Positions 1 through 9,989 of a DNA stretch of 64,000 nucleotides are shown here, in pieces. This DNA comes from JAAFHB01 sp038236995. Lineage in GTDB: Bacteria; Bacteroidota; Bacteroidia; Bacteroidales; Prolixibacteraceae. The stretch is taken from contig JBBRZE010000010.1 of assembly GCA_038236995.1 (NCBI GenBank), positions 23,742-87,741 on the forward strand. Reading direction: 5' to 3'. The translations under genes were made by a program, and so were the position numbers. How positions within the stretch are numbered: the stretch's first letter is position 1; the number at the start of each line of letters is the position of its first letter. The notes under the pieces are model-generated. The model was not told where the DNA came from. It saw only the letters and a list, made by a program, of their open reading frames with translations, and ran no database searches.

Positions 1-2065
1 AACCCCATTTTTCGCCGGCTGAACTTAAGTATTGATCTATAATAACTTGTGCAACATTACTAAAATCTCCGAACTGAGCTTCCCAAATAGTTAATCCCTT
101 AGGATAAGATAAGGAATATCCATATTCGAATCCCATCACACCATATTCGTTGAGTGGAGAATTAAGCACTGTGAATGTTGCCTGATCTTCAGCGATATTT
201 TTTAACGGGAAGTACTTTTCATCCCCCTCTTCCGTGATGATAGCTGCATGTCTGTGCGAGAAAGTACCGCGCTGACTATCTTGTCCACTTAACCGAACCG
301 GAATTCCTTCTGAGAGAAGAGTCCCAAAGGCAAGCTGTTCGGCCAGCGCCCAATCAACCTTGTCATCTGCAATTAATTGCCGGCGATCGTCCAATACTTT
401 AACAATCTTACCAAAGAATTTTTTATCAGTTGGTAATGTATTTATTTTTACTGCCAGCTCCTTTAGTTTTATTTCGGAAACAGCTGTCGGTGTAGTATTT
501 ATCTCAGTCGGTTCAGGAAAGCGATATGATTTGTATTCTTCTACCAAAAAACTTTTAATTTTTACCTTTTGAATGCTTTTGCTGATTTCAAATTTTTCTT
601 CAAGATGCTGATCAAAAGCAGCGATTTCGAATTGAACCTCCTCAGGAGTCACTACTCCAGCTTCAATCAATTTAGCTGCATAGACATCCCGAGGATTAGG
701 ATGAGCAGCAATTGCTTTATAGAGTATAGGTTGAGTGAAACGAGGTTCATCTCCTTCGTTATGCCCATATTTACGATACGATAAGATATCAATAAAAATA
801 TCGGCATGGAAATGCTGCCTGAATTCAAGCGCTAACTTAACTGTAAAGATAATAGCTTCTACATCATCCCCATTAACATGGAATACAGGTGAGCGTGTGA
901 TTTTTGCAACATCAGTGCAATAGGTACTTGATCGTGCTTCGAGGTAATCGGTGGTAAATCCTATCTGATTATTAACGACGATATGAATAGTTCCTCCTGT
1001 TTTATAACCTGGAAGTTGCGACATTTGAACAACCTCATAAACAACGCCCTGTCCTGCAATTGCTGCATCTCCATGAATCACTATAGGGGCTATTTTATTA
1101 AAGTCTCCATCGTGGGAATAATCGATTTTTGCACGTACCATACCTTCAACAAGTGGTGCAACAGTTTCGAGGTGTGATGGATTCGGAAGAAGACTCAATT
1201 TAATTTTTGAACCATTTTTTGCAATGATTTCCTGATCGAATCCTAAATGATATTTTACATCACCTAAAACGATACCTTCCTCATATTCAGTAGCATAAAA
1301 TTCTTTAAAAATATTCTCGTATGGTTTTTTTAAGATATTCGCCAGAACATTTAATCTTCCACGGTGTGAGATCCCAATTACGTACTCTTCGAGTCCGAGC
1401 TCAACGCCATGTTCAATGATCGCATTTAAAGCAGGTATCAGTCCTTCTGTTCCTTCGAGTGAAAACCTTTTGGCGCCTACAAATTTTTTATGAATAAAAC
1501 TTTCAAAGCCAGCAGCTTCTTTAAGATGACTGAATATTTCCTTTTGGTATTCATGTTGAAGGTCTTCCGTATTTTGTGAACGCTCCATACGCACCTTAAG
1601 CCAATCAATGAGTTCAGGGTTACGCATGTAAAGATACTCTACACCAATTGATTCACAATAAGTTTGTTCTAGATGTGCAATAATCAGATTCAAAGTTGCT
1701 GGCCCGATTCCAATCTCTTTTCCAGCTTCAAAAACGATATTAAGATCACTCTCTTCAAGTCCAAAGTTGCGGTATTCAAGTGTCGGGGAGTACTGTCGGC
1801 GACGCCTCACAGGATTGGTTCGGGTAAAAAGATGCCCACGTTGACGATATCCATTTATCAAATTAAGGATGTTAAATTCCTTTTGCAAATGAATTTTATC
1901 GACCAATTCCATTGATTTGGTATCGTAAGACTTGCGCGCCAGTTCGAACCCTTCGAAAAAATTACGCCAACTCTCATCAATCTCCTGAGGGTTATGAAGA
2001 TAATTTTTGTATAAGTCTTCTATCGCACCAATTTCATGATTTCCGACCAGAGAGAACCTGTCCAT
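1..2065 (-). CDS. sucA: 2-oxoglutarate dehydrogenase E1 component (5' part)
   Basis: Thiamine-diphosphate-dependent E1 of the 2-oxoglutarate dehydrogenase complex; it decarboxylates 2-oxoglutarate and hands the succinyl group to the lipoyl E2 in the TCA cycle. I translated the minus strand from the ATG at 2065-2063. The frame stays open to the window edge, giving about 688 N-terminal residues of a family usually 900-950 long, so the C-terminal part lies outside. Visible family features are the N-terminal E2-docking-like start (MDRFSLVGNHEIGAIEDLY), the GISHRGRLNVLANIL stretch, and the ThDP/Mg block HGDAAIAGQGVVYE followed by VVNNQIGFTT. It is divergent from the decayed gene at 2621. The OGDH E2 needs lipoate, which connects it functionally with lipA at 18375. 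Family assignment is very secure. Confidence 0.96.
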   Translation of the reverse strand, partial: MDRFSLVGNHEIGAIEDLYKNYLHNPQEIDESWRNFFEGFELARKSYDTKSMELVDKIHLQKEFNILNLINGYRQRGHLFTRTNPVRRRRQYSPTLEYRNFGLEESDLNIVFEAGKEIGIGPATLNLIIAHLEQTYCESIGVEYLYMRNPELIDWLKVRMERSQNTEDLQHEYQKEIFSHLKEAAGFESFIHKKFVGAKRFSLEGTEGLIPALNAIIEHGVELGLEEYVIGISHRGRLNVLANILKKPYENIFKEFYATEYEEGIVLGDVKYHLGFDQEIIAKNGSKIKLSLLPNPSHLETVAPLVEGMVRAKIDYSHDGDFNKIAPIVIHGDAAIAGQGVVYEVVQMSQLPGYKTGGTIHIVVNNQIGFTTDYLEARSSTYCTDVAKITRSPVFHVNGDDVEAIIFTVKLALEFRQHFHADIFIDILSYRKYGHNEGDEPRFTQPILYKAIAAHPNPRDVYAAKLIEAGVVTPEEVQFEIAAFDQHLEEKFEISKSIQKVKIKSFLVEEYKSYRFPEPTEINTTPTAVSEIKLKELAVKINTLPTDKKFFGKIVKVLDDRRQLIADDKVDWALAEQLAFGTLLSEGIPVRLSGQDSQRGTFSHRHAAIITEEGDEKYFPLKNIAEDQATFTVLNSPLNEYGVMGFEYGYSLSYPKGLTIWEAQFGDFSNVAQVIIDQYLSSAGEKWG

Positions 2066-2620
2066 GTTTAAAATTTAGTTTCAAATATTACAAATAAGCA
2101 ATAGAATAAGTTCAATAAAACCGTTAATGAATTGCCTTTTTCGTTATTTAAAAAAGAGCCTTATTGAATATTGAATTTTTTTTTCAAAAATCAATATTGT
2201 TTCTAACAGAAGATACTCAGAAGTGCCTGATTGTTTTACGGTTTAACCAGAATAATCTTCTTTGAAATGTCAATGATTCACGAAAATTAGATTGTTTCCG
2301 ACTTCCCCATTTATTTTCGAAGAATTTCAACAACTTATTCTTTTTCGAATCAATGATTATTTATGATTTAACCTAACCTATTACACGTTTTAACGTATAC
2401 CAGCAATATACAATAATTTTAAATGGCTTTGACTACCTATTTTTGATATAGAGAGTAAATGTAATTTTTCACTTTTGGGAGTCATTTGAATAGGTAAAAA
2501 AGACATATAGATTGAATTACAAGTGATTATAAAAAATTTATGACTAAGTAAAACCTTTTTTGGTCCATTTAGTTTTGATTTTCAACATTTTAAAACACTA
2601 CTCTTGGGAGTGATCAATCT
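2066..2620. other. divergent intergenic region, sucA / decayed surface gene
   Basis: This 555-bp AT-rich stretch separates sucA (leftward) from the decayed surface-protein gene (rightward), so it should hold the sucA promoter and the old promoter of the pseudogene. I found no RNA gene and no convincing open frame. Two similar short direct repeats are visible, around 2471-2484 (cttttgggagtcat) and 2602-2615 (ctcttgggagtgat); the second sits just before the pseudogene start. Their meaning is unknown. Confidence 0.5.
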
Positions 2621-5145
2621 ATGTTAATCAAATTTAGAAACAGAAATGTAATTCTGCTTTCCAGTCTTATATTTTTGATGATGTTTACAAATTCTATTTT
2701 TGCCCAAACGGATACTGTTTTTTGGTTTGCGGCACCTGAAGTTTCTACGTCTCACGAAGATAGACCTATCAATTTACGCTTGTCATCGGGTGATCAGCTA
2801 TGCAATGTTACTATTTCCCAACCAGCTAACCCAAATTTTATTCCCATTTCTGTGCAGATACAACCCTACAGCACTTAATCGGTTAATTTGATATTGAAAG
2901 GATTGAAAATAAAACTGCAAATAAGATACTAAATTACGGTCTATTGATAAAGGCAACAACCGAAATAACTGTATATTAAGAAGTTGTAATTTTATATAAT
3001 CCCGAAATTTTTGCATTAAAAGGACAAAATGCATTGGGAACTGAGTTTTATACCCCGTTTCAAAATTTCACAAAAAATGGGGTCGGTTATTCTTCATTTG
3101 ATATTGTCGCAACTGAAGACAATACTATAGTAACAATAACACCATCAAATAATATTGTTGGGTATCCCGCAAACACAACATTTACAATAAATTTGAATAA
3201 AGGGCAGACCTATTCTGCCACAGCCAGGAGTCAACTGGCTAATTTGCATTTAGGCGGATCGCATATTACATCGAATAAACCAATTGCCGTTACAATAAAA
3301 GATGATAGTATTTCTGGTGCAAGGTGGGGTGGATGCATTGACTTAGCCGGAGATCAGATTGTTCCTGTAAATAAGATCGGAACAGAATATATTGTGATGA
3401 AGGGATTTTTGAATTTCAATATCGAGAAAGTATTTATTTTGGCAGTCAATGACAATACTGAGCTATTTATTGATGGCAGCCTAACTCCAAGCGCTACGAT
3501 TAATCTAAAAGATACCTACTCATGCGATATTACTCAGAATGTTACCTATTTTAAGACTTCAAAACCCGTTTATTTTTTGCACATGTCACGATTTGGTTGT
3601 GAATTAGGTGTTACTCTTTTACCTTCTATTAAATGCAGCGGTTCCGGGCAAATCAGTTTTGTCCGATCAACAGATGAGTTTTTAGGCTTAAATATTATGA
3701 CAAAAAATGGCAATCAGGGAAATTTTATATTGAATGATAATCACACCATTATAAATGCAGAATCTTTTCTACCTGTACCAGGGACAAATGGTGAATGGGT
3801 TGCTGCACAATTAACTTTTAGCACTGCCCAAATTAAATCAGGTGCAGTTAATGTTATTCGAAATACAAGTGGTGTTTTCCATTTAGGTATGATTAACGGG
3901 GGTTCAACGTCAGGGTGTAGATATGCCTTCTTTTCTGCATTTACCAAATATTCGCCTAAAATACAGTCCCAAAATTTATGTATAAATGATACAACGAAAT
4001 TTCAATTATCCGATGCTTCTGTTCTCGATTCAGTCCGTTGGAATTTTAATGATTCAGCAAGCGGTCAAAATACTTCCTCTTCACACTGTCCAACGCACTT
4101 ATTCAGCAAGTTAGGTACCTATAATGTGAGTGCAATTTACTTTTATGAATGTGGTACGGATACGGTTTTTCAACAGATCAAAATTAATCCTTTGCCAATA
4201 GTTTATTTAGATGCAGACACTGCAACTTGCAATAATCCTGTTGTTTTAAATGCATGAAACGAAAACGATTCTTATCTTTGGTCAAACAGAGAAACAACAT
4301 CTTCAATTACTGCGAATTCATCTGGATTATACACTATGATTGTAACCAATAATTTTGGTTGTTCTGCAAGCGATTCCATCAATGTTCATGTTAAACCTTT
4401 ACCATCCGTTAATTTAGGCAGCGATCTTTCGGTTTGCGCTGATCAACACATTGAATTAAATGCTGGTAATGGTCTGGAGAATTATTTATGGTCGAATGGT
4501 GCAAGTACCCAAACAATTTTTCCAACACAAACGGGGCGTTATTCAATTACAGTATCCGATCGTGACCATTGTACAAATAGTGATACAATAAATGTAGTTT
4601 TTAACTCATTACCAGTTCCTACAATCAATTCAACTGCTCTTTCTCCGGAAACTAAAGTGAATATTTATTATTCAGAAGCATCTATGTCCAACTATAAATG
4701 GATCGTTTCACCGGGGGGAACCATTATTGCAGGAGAAGGAACAGAAGCTATTACGGTTAAATGGTATGCTGCTGGTACTCAAACAGTATCTGTCAACTAT
4801 ATCAATTCCTTTGGTTGTTTAGCAGAAGTTGCAACGGTGAAGAAAGTAATTGTGGATCTGCCAGCAGTAAAGACGATTGAGGCATTTTCTCCCAATGGAG
4901 ATGGTATTAATGATTTTATGCAATTCAGAAATTTGGATTATTATCCTGGTTCAAAACTGTTTGTATATTCAAAAATGGGAAATGTTGTCTATCAAAGCAA
5001 TGATTATCAGAATGATTGGGATGGTAGAATTCTTAGTCAAAAATTGCAGAATCAGAATATGATTTCGAGCGGGATTTATTATTATTTACTTAAATTAGGT
5101 GTAGTAGATCGTATTATTAAAGGATTTGTTCTTATTTCCTATTAG
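2621..5145 (+). pseudogene. decayed T9SS-type surface protein (gliding-motility C-terminal domain)
   Basis: Remnant of one secreted adhesin-like protein of about 840 residues. It has an N-terminal signal peptide (ending FTNSIFAQ), a long region like IgGFc-binding-protein-type domains of Bacteroidota, PKD/Ig-like repeats (two copies of the VNLGSDLSVC / LENYLWSNGAST type pattern), and a C-terminal CHU_C / gliding-motility sorting domain (EAFSPNGDGINDFMQF ... SSGIYYYLLKLG) used for type IX secretion. The reading frame is broken four times. An in-frame TAA lies at 2876-2878 (probably from CAA), a one-base loss lies near 2889-2891 that shifts the frame, a TAA lies at 2977-2979 inside ITVY-EV (a Tyr is expected), and a TGA lies at 4255-4257 inside VVLNA-NEND (a Gly is expected). 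Homologous sequence continues in frame after each lesion, so this is decay and not a set of small genes. The apparent TTG start at 3034 is internal. Confidence 0.9.
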
Positions 5146-5426
5146 ATGAACACGCCCAACGATTGATATCAGCCAGTAAACTAGCGAATTTTGCTTCTTT
5201 ATCAGCTATTTCAAAAATAAAAACTTTATATTTAATTTTGAACTTTATGGCAACTAATTAATAATCCAGAAAGATGGTCATTTTACATCTGTCGTTAAAA
5301 GTTTGATTTGTATTTAGTTGATCTTAATTATCCGATAATATCAGTCATTCTTAATAATCCTCATCAGTAATTAGATTAATTAATCGGTTATTTTTGTTCT
5401 CAAAATTTGTTAATTCTAAAGCTTTT

Positions 5427-8345
5427 ATGAAAGGATTTCTGAAGCAGGTCGCAACTCATTTGTTTGACAAATATCGTGATAACATAAGTCAACTAACCTT
5501 GGTTTTTCCAAACAGGCGGGGGGGTGTTTTTTTTACAAATTATCTGAATAGTTTGGTAACTACTCCGTTAATTTCACCCGAAATTATTACGATTAATGAA
5601 TTGTTCTCAGCACTTTCTCCTCTGCATGTTCCGGATCGTTTAAGCTTGATATTCAGACTTTATAAGGTTTATAGGGAATCAACAATGTCAAATGAACTAT
5701 TTGATGATTTCTATTTTTGGGGAGAGATGTTGATAAGCGATTTTGACCAGGTTGACAAATATCTTGTAAATGCACACGACTTGTTTACAAATGTTACTGA
5801 CCTAAAAGAGATTGATGCCCGATTTGACTCTTTGCATGAAGACGAAAGAGAACGCCTTGAAAACTTTTGGAAAACGCTTGCTGATAAAGACAAAACTCCA
5901 AATCAACAGGAGTTTATAAGGCTTTGGGAAGATTTGAATGGCGTTTACGAAAAATTGAGAGCCTTATTAATGAGTGAAGGAATGGCGTATGAAGGAATGT
6001 TGTACCGCGAGGTTGTTGAACAGGTGATAAAAAATGAAACTTTGCCTTTTGACGGGAAACACTTCGTATTTATTGGATTTAATGCATTGAACAAATGCGA
6101 AGAGGTGCTTTTCGATTATTTACAAGATAAGGGGAAAGCTTCTTTTTTTTGGGATTTCGACAATTACTATCTAAAGGATAAGACGCAGGAGGCTGGTTAT
6201 TTTTTACGAAAAAACTTAATCCGGTTTCCTCATTTGGGGTATATTCCTGAATGTGAATCGCTTGGTTCTTCAACCAAAAATATGAAGATTATTAACATCG
6301 CTTCGCAGGTTGGACAGGCTCAAGTTGCCGGAGCAGAACTTTTAACTCAATTTACCGGTGAACTGAACTTTGATGAAACGGCAGTCGTACTCTGCGACGA
6401 AGAGTTGCTTTTACCTGTTATCAATTCTCTGCCTGAGAATATTGAAAAAGTGAATGTAACAATGGGTTATCCGCTAAAAATGACACCTGTTTTTAGTTTG
6501 ATTTCCCAATTGATTGATTTGCAGAAAAATGTCAGAAATTCGGTCGGTGAGGTATCTTTTTATAATAAAGACGTTATAAGGGTTTTAAGTCATCAGTTAG
6601 TGGTTGAATTTGAACCGTTGAAAAGCAAAGAACTTATCGACCAGTTCTTAAAAAACAATGCAATTTATTTAACTGATAAAGAGTTGAGTGGAAACGCTCT
6701 TTTCCGACAGCTATTTGTTGCCCCACAGAATATTATCGGACTTTCGGATTATTATCTTGGAATTTTAAAAACCATGTTTCTTCATTGGGAAAGGAAAAAT
6801 GAAGATGTGACAGAAAGAGATTTATTTTCCCCAAAAGAGAATACCCCTGATAAAAATTCAGGTATGTATAGGGAATACCTTTACCAATCATGGCTTGCCG
6901 TTAACAGATTAAAGGATATACTCGTTAACGATGGAATCATAGTATTTGAATCGGAAAATTATGTCTCTAAGGAAGCATTTTTCCGCTTTATATTACAATA
7001 TCTGAGTGGATTGGCCATTCCGTTTGATGGCGAACCGCTCGAAGGTTTGCAGGTTATGGGAATTCTTGAGACGCGAACGCTTGATTTTAAAAACATTATT
7101 CTCCTTTCGATGAATGATGGAATTATGCCTAAGATTTCTTCGTCAGGATCATTCATCCCGTATAATCTAAGACGCGTATTTGGATTGCCAACTATTGAGG
7201 AGCAGAATGCAATGTATGCTTATTATTTCTATCGATTGCTGCAACGCGCTGAAAATGTAACTTTTGTCTACGATTCAGGTGCCGGTGGTTTATTCACAGG
7301 TGAAAAAAGTCGTTACCTGTATCAATTGCAGCTTGAATCACCCTTTGAAATATCGGAGACCAACATGGTATTTGGTGTGGAAAATATAGCAGTTCAGCCC
7401 ATAAGTATCGCAAAAGATGAAAATGTGATGAGCCGGTTAAATAATTATCTAAACGGGAAGAAGCCATTATCACCAAGCGCGATTGATAAATACCTTACAT
7501 GTCCCTTGCAGTTCTATTTCAGGTATTCGGCAGGATTAGATGAACCTGAGGAAATATCAGAGGAAGTTGACGCGATGATATTTGGAACCCTCTTTCATGA
7601 TTCAATGGAAAATATTTACAAGCCATTTATTGATAAAATAATTGATTCTGAAATTATTACCGGAGTAATTAATAATAAAGAGTTTATCAGCAATACAATT
7701 ACTGAGTCTTTTAGAACTGTATACTTTAAAGGTTTGAATGATAAGGACAAGGTATCGTTAACGGGGCGTAACTGGTTGATTTTTGAAGTGGTAAAGAAAT
7801 ATGTGAATAAATTGTTGGAGGTTGACCTGAATCGGGCACCATTTGAGATAATCGGGCTCGAAAAAAAGGTCGAAACAACAATTTTGATTGATGAATCGAA
7901 ACAAAGTGTTTTATTAGGCGGAACGATCGATCGTGTTGATCGTAAGGATGGCAGATTATATATTTTTGATTATAAGACTGGTAGGGCAGAGCTTAGCTTC
8001 CCGATGTTAATTTCGCTATTCGACAAAGAGAATAAGACAAGGAATAAGGCAGCATTTCAGACGCTTGTGTATTCCTATATTCTGCATAAAAATCAACCAG
8101 CCATCACTAACATACATCCTGGAATCTACTCTTTGCGCGGAATCTTCGAAGAGGACTTTGATCCGTCGCTTCGTTCGAAAGAGATTGGAAACCAAGCGGT
8201 GGAATTTATTGCGGTTTCAGACCAGTTTGAGACTCATTTCAGGGTTTTGCTCGAAGAAATTTTCAATACCAATATTCCTTTTACTCAAACCACAAATGAT
8301 GAGCATTGTAAATACTGTTCGTACCGGCAGATTTGCAGAAAGTAA
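5427..8345 (+). CDS. PD-(D/E)XK nuclease family protein, AddB/RexB-like
   Basis: Large (972 aa) inactivated-helicase/nuclease protein of the Bacteroidota AddB-like type, expected to work with an AddA-like UvrD helicase-nuclease in recombinational processing of double-strand breaks. The N-terminal segment LTLVFPNRRGGVFF is the degenerate Walker-A-like start of these proteins. The C-terminus carries the nuclease module: SPSAIDKYLTCPLQFYFRY, GTLFHDSME, GGTIDRVDR and YIFDYKTGR (the D-x(n)-D-Y-K-T signature of PD-(D/E)XK nucleases). One Cys in the TCPLQ motif plus three near the end (HCKYCSYRQIC) match the AddB/Cas4-type 4Fe-4S ligand set. The frame extends upstream to a TTG at 5394, but the ATG at 5427 (MKGFLKQVATHLF) fits homologues better. 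No addA is in the window. Upstream 5146-5426 shows no feature. Confidence 0.88.
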   Translation: MKGFLKQVATHLFDKYRDNISQLTLVFPNRRGGVFFTNYLNSLVTTPLISPEIITINELFSALSPLHVPDRLSLIFRLYKVYRESTMSNELFDDFYFWGEMLISDFDQVDKYLVNAHDLFTNVTDLKEIDARFDSLHEDERERLENFWKTLADKDKTPNQQEFIRLWEDLNGVYEKLRALLMSEGMAYEGMLYREVVEQVIKNETLPFDGKHFVFIGFNALNKCEEVLFDYLQDKGKASFFWDFDNYYLKDKTQEAGYFLRKNLIRFPHLGYIPECESLGSSTKNMKIINIASQVGQAQVAGAELLTQFTGELNFDETAVVLCDEELLLPVINSLPENIEKVNVTMGYPLKMTPVFSLISQLIDLQKNVRNSVGEVSFYNKDVIRVLSHQLVVEFEPLKSKELIDQFLKNNAIYLTDKELSGNALFRQLFVAPQNIIGLSDYYLGILKTMFLHWERKNEDVTERDLFSPKENTPDKNSGMYREYLYQSWLAVNRLKDILVNDGIIVFESENYVSKEAFFRFILQYLSGLAIPFDGEPLEGLQVMGILETRTLDFKNIILLSMNDGIMPKISSSGSFIPYNLRRVFGLPTIEEQNAMYAYYFYRLLQRAENVTFVYDSGAGGLFTGEKSRYLYQLQLESPFEISETNMVFGVENIAVQPISIAKDENVMSRLNNYLNGKKPLSPSAIDKYLTCPLQFYFRYSAGLDEPEEISEEVDAMIFGTLFHDSMENIYKPFIDKIIDSEIITGVINNKEFISNTITESFRTVYFKGLNDKDKVSLTGRNWLIFEVVKKYVNKLLEVDLNRAPFEIIGLEKKVETTILIDESKQSVLLGGTIDRVDRKDGRLYIFDYKTGRAELSFPMLISLFDKENKTRNKAAFQTLVYSYILHKNQPAITNIHPGIYSLRGIFEEDFDPSLRSKEIGNQAVEFIAVSDQFETHFRVLLEEIFNTNIPFTQTTNDEHCKYCSYRQICRK

Positions 8346-8347
8346 CT

Positions 8348-8455
8348 GTCTGAATTAGGATCTGCAGGATTAAAAGATTTTAGGATTATGGGACAGTGAT
8401 TAGGCTTTATGATAATAAGCTGCTTCCACAAAAATCCTCAAATCCTAATTCAGAC
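8348..8455. repeat. inverted repeat between convergent genes (dispersed-repeat type)
   Basis: A perfect 14-bp inverted repeat has arms gtctgaattaggat (8348-8361) and atcctaattcagac (8442-8455). The interior carries more aggatt/aatcct words (for example at 8366-8371, 8381-8386 and 8433-8437). It fills the whole gap between the AddB-like gene (stop 8343-8345) and trmD. The right arm supplies the trmD stop codon (complement of 8450-8452), so an insertion at the trmD 3' end is likely. Intergenic words of this kind (gaattaggat...aggatt) resemble dispersed repeats I know from Bacteroidota genomes; that comparison is from memory. Confidence 0.65.
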
Positions 8456-9136
8456 TTCATTGTCCCTCAGCATATCCGGCCTGATTCTTCTGGTCCTTTC
8501 GTAAGCCTGTTCCTGTTTCCAATCGTCGATCAGTTTATCATTGCCGGAGAGGAGAACTTCGGGGACACGCCACCCTTTATATTCTGCTGGACGCGTATAA
8601 ACCGGCGGAGAGAGTAACCCATCCTGGAAAGAGTCAGTAAGCGCCGAAGTTTCGTCCGATAAAACCCCGGGAATCAATCGAACAATGGCATCTGCAACGA
8701 TGGCTGCTGCTAACTCTCCTCCTGTCAGTACGTAATCTCCAATCGATAACTCCAATGTCACTAAGTGGTCGCGAACCCGCTGATCGATTCCTTTGTAATG
8801 TCCGCAAAGAATAATCAGATTTGATTTTAGCGATAACTGATTGGCATCGCGTTGAACAAACTGACGTGCATCGGGTGTGAGAAAGATGACTTCATCATAA
8901 TCGCGCTGACTTTTTAATTCGGTGATTGCTCGATCAATAGGTTCAATAGACATAACCATCCCTGCACCTTTACTAAATGCGTAATCATCAACCTGTTTGT
9001 GTTTATTCGTTGACCAGTCCCTGATATTGTGAATGTAAATTTCGGCTAGTCCTTTGTCTTTGGCTCTTTGCAAAATTGAATGATTAAACGGACTTTCCAG
9101 TAATTCAGGAACAACGGTAAGAATATCGATACGCAT
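8450..9136 (-). CDS. trmD: tRNA (guanine(37)-N1)-methyltransferase
   Basis: SPOUT-class methyltransferase that methylates G37 next to the anticodon using S-adenosylmethionine and so prevents +1 frameshifting. At 228 aa it has normal family length. It begins MRIDILTVVPELLESPF. Conserved blocks are VDDYAFSKGAGMVM, the trefoil-knot AdoMet loop ILCGHYKGIDQRV, and SIGDYVLTGGELAAAIVADAIVRLIPGVL, followed by PVYTRPAEYKGWRVPEVLLSG, all diagnostic of TrmD. The stop codon lies inside the right arm of the inverted repeat at 8348-8455. Transcribed alone and convergent with the AddB-like gene; no rpsP/rimM/rplS neighbours, as is usual in Bacteroidota. Confidence 0.97.
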   Translation of the reverse strand: MRIDILTVVPELLESPFNHSILQRAKDKGLAEIYIHNIRDWSTNKHKQVDDYAFSKGAGMVMSIEPIDRAITELKSQRDYDEVIFLTPDARQFVQRDANQLSLKSNLIILCGHYKGIDQRVRDHLVTLELSIGDYVLTGGELAAAIVADAIVRLIPGVLSDETSALTDSFQDGLLSPPVYTRPAEYKGWRVPEVLLSGNDKLIDDWKQEQAYERTRRIRPDMLRDNEV

Positions 9137-9230
9137 GATTATTTTTTTGTAAAAGTAATATTCCGGATCGATCTTCGCAATTGACCAAATTTAAAAGGCC
9201 AGATCAAATGATTCAAAAATTTCACTTTAG

Positions 9231-9266
9231 TGTCATTTTGACATGTTTGTTGCATTGTGCATGTCA
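9231..9266. promoter_or_regulatory. nested inverted repeats upstream of hsp20
   Basis: Three copies of the TGTCA/TGACA word occur here. TGTCA (9231-9235) and TGACA (9239-9243) form a palindrome with a 3-nt centre. TGACATG (9239-9245) and CATGTCA (9260-9266) form a perfect 7-bp inverted repeat with a 14-nt spacer. The block lies about 120-150 bp before the hsp20 ATG and may bind a regulator of the heat-shock gene. The stretch TGACATG-TTTG-TTGCA also resembles a sigma-54 promoter in spacing but has A in place of the second conserved G at -24, so that reading is weak. Confidence 0.4.
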
Positions 9267-9382
9267 TTGTGGCCGTTATTTACGTGCAAATTCAATAATT
9301 TGCGCATTGGTATACCAATTGATTAGAACGACACTGAATAAGAATTAAATTTTAAGTGTTAAACAATTTTAATAATAAAGCT

Positions 9383-9808
9383 ATGAATGTTTTAAGATTT
9401 ACAAACCCATTGCGTTACCATGCATTATTAGATAGCTCGTTAAATAGTTTATTAAGCGATCTGAAAGATGAAACATGTTATGATATTCCGCAAGCCAATG
9501 TGGTTGAAAGCCAGGACAACTTTAGACTTGAGCTTTCGATTCCTGGATTTACAAAGGAGCAAATTGGAATTCAGTTTCAGAATAATCTTCTGATCGTAAA
9601 AGGCAGTGTGGATGAAAAACCAAATGAAGAGGACAAATATCTGTCAAGGGAATTCGGATTAAAAAGTTTTATCAGGCGCTTTTCGATTCCTAAAACGGTA
9701 GATACCGATCGCATCAGTGCAAGCTTTTCGAATGGAATATTAAAGATTGTCGTTCCTAAAATAGAAGATGTCAAAGAAAAGAATCCTAAAGATATTTTGA
9801 TCGATTAA
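9383..9808 (+). CDS. Hsp20/alpha-crystallin small heat-shock protein
   Basis: ATP-independent holdase of 141 aa that binds unfolding proteins and assembles into oligomers. The alpha-crystallin domain spans roughly residues 33-130: it starts at DIPQANVVESQDNFRLELSIPGFTKEQI, continues through NNLLIVKGS, and has the typical RRFSIPKTVDTDRISASFSNGILKIVVPK (the A-x-x-x-N-G-I-L signature). The frame can be extended to a GTG at 9356, but the ATG at 9383 (MNVLRF) gives the usual short N-terminus. Monocistronic, with palindromic elements upstream and a weak terminator-like hairpin downstream. Confidence 0.93.
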   Translation: MNVLRFTNPLRYHALLDSSLNSLLSDLKDETCYDIPQANVVESQDNFRLELSIPGFTKEQIGIQFQNNLLIVKGSVDEKPNEEDKYLSREFGLKSFIRRFSIPKTVDTDRISASFSNGILKIVVPKIEDVKEKNPKDILID

Positions 9809-9837
9809 GTTTCTATATTTCTAATAAACAATACCTT

Positions 9838-9873
9838 AAGGGGCACGTGGTAAATAACTGCAGCCCCTTGTTT
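9838..9873 (+). terminator. weak terminator-like hairpin after hsp20
   Basis: AAGGGGC (9838-9844) pairs with GCCCCTT (9863-9869) across an 18-nt loop and is followed by gttttattt. The 7-bp GC-rich stem and T tract fit a terminator, but the long loop makes it weaker than others in the window. Confidence 0.5.
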
Positions 9874-9989
9874 TATTTGGTTCAAAAATATGTTTTCGAA
9901 TTTGTTGAGTATTAGCTAGTAAATATCTATTTTCGTGAAAAATAATATTGTACATACATCCTGGCTTAATCGCCGTAACGAAATTGCAG

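Noticed and set aside
4255..4257. TGA inside the surface-protein frame as a selenocysteine or recoded codon
   Set aside because: The same gene has two TAA stops and a frameshift upstream, the expected residue is Gly, and no SECIS-like hairpin was evident; decay explains all of it.
3034..4257. A 407-aa independent gene starting at TTG 3034
   Set aside because: The homologous sequence continues in frame upstream (ILYNPEIFALKGQNA) and downstream of the stop, so this is an internal fragment of the pseudogene.
8396..8617. Open frame on the + strand over the trmD 3' end
   Set aside because: It lies antisense to trmD and within the inverted repeat; it is a shadow without family features.
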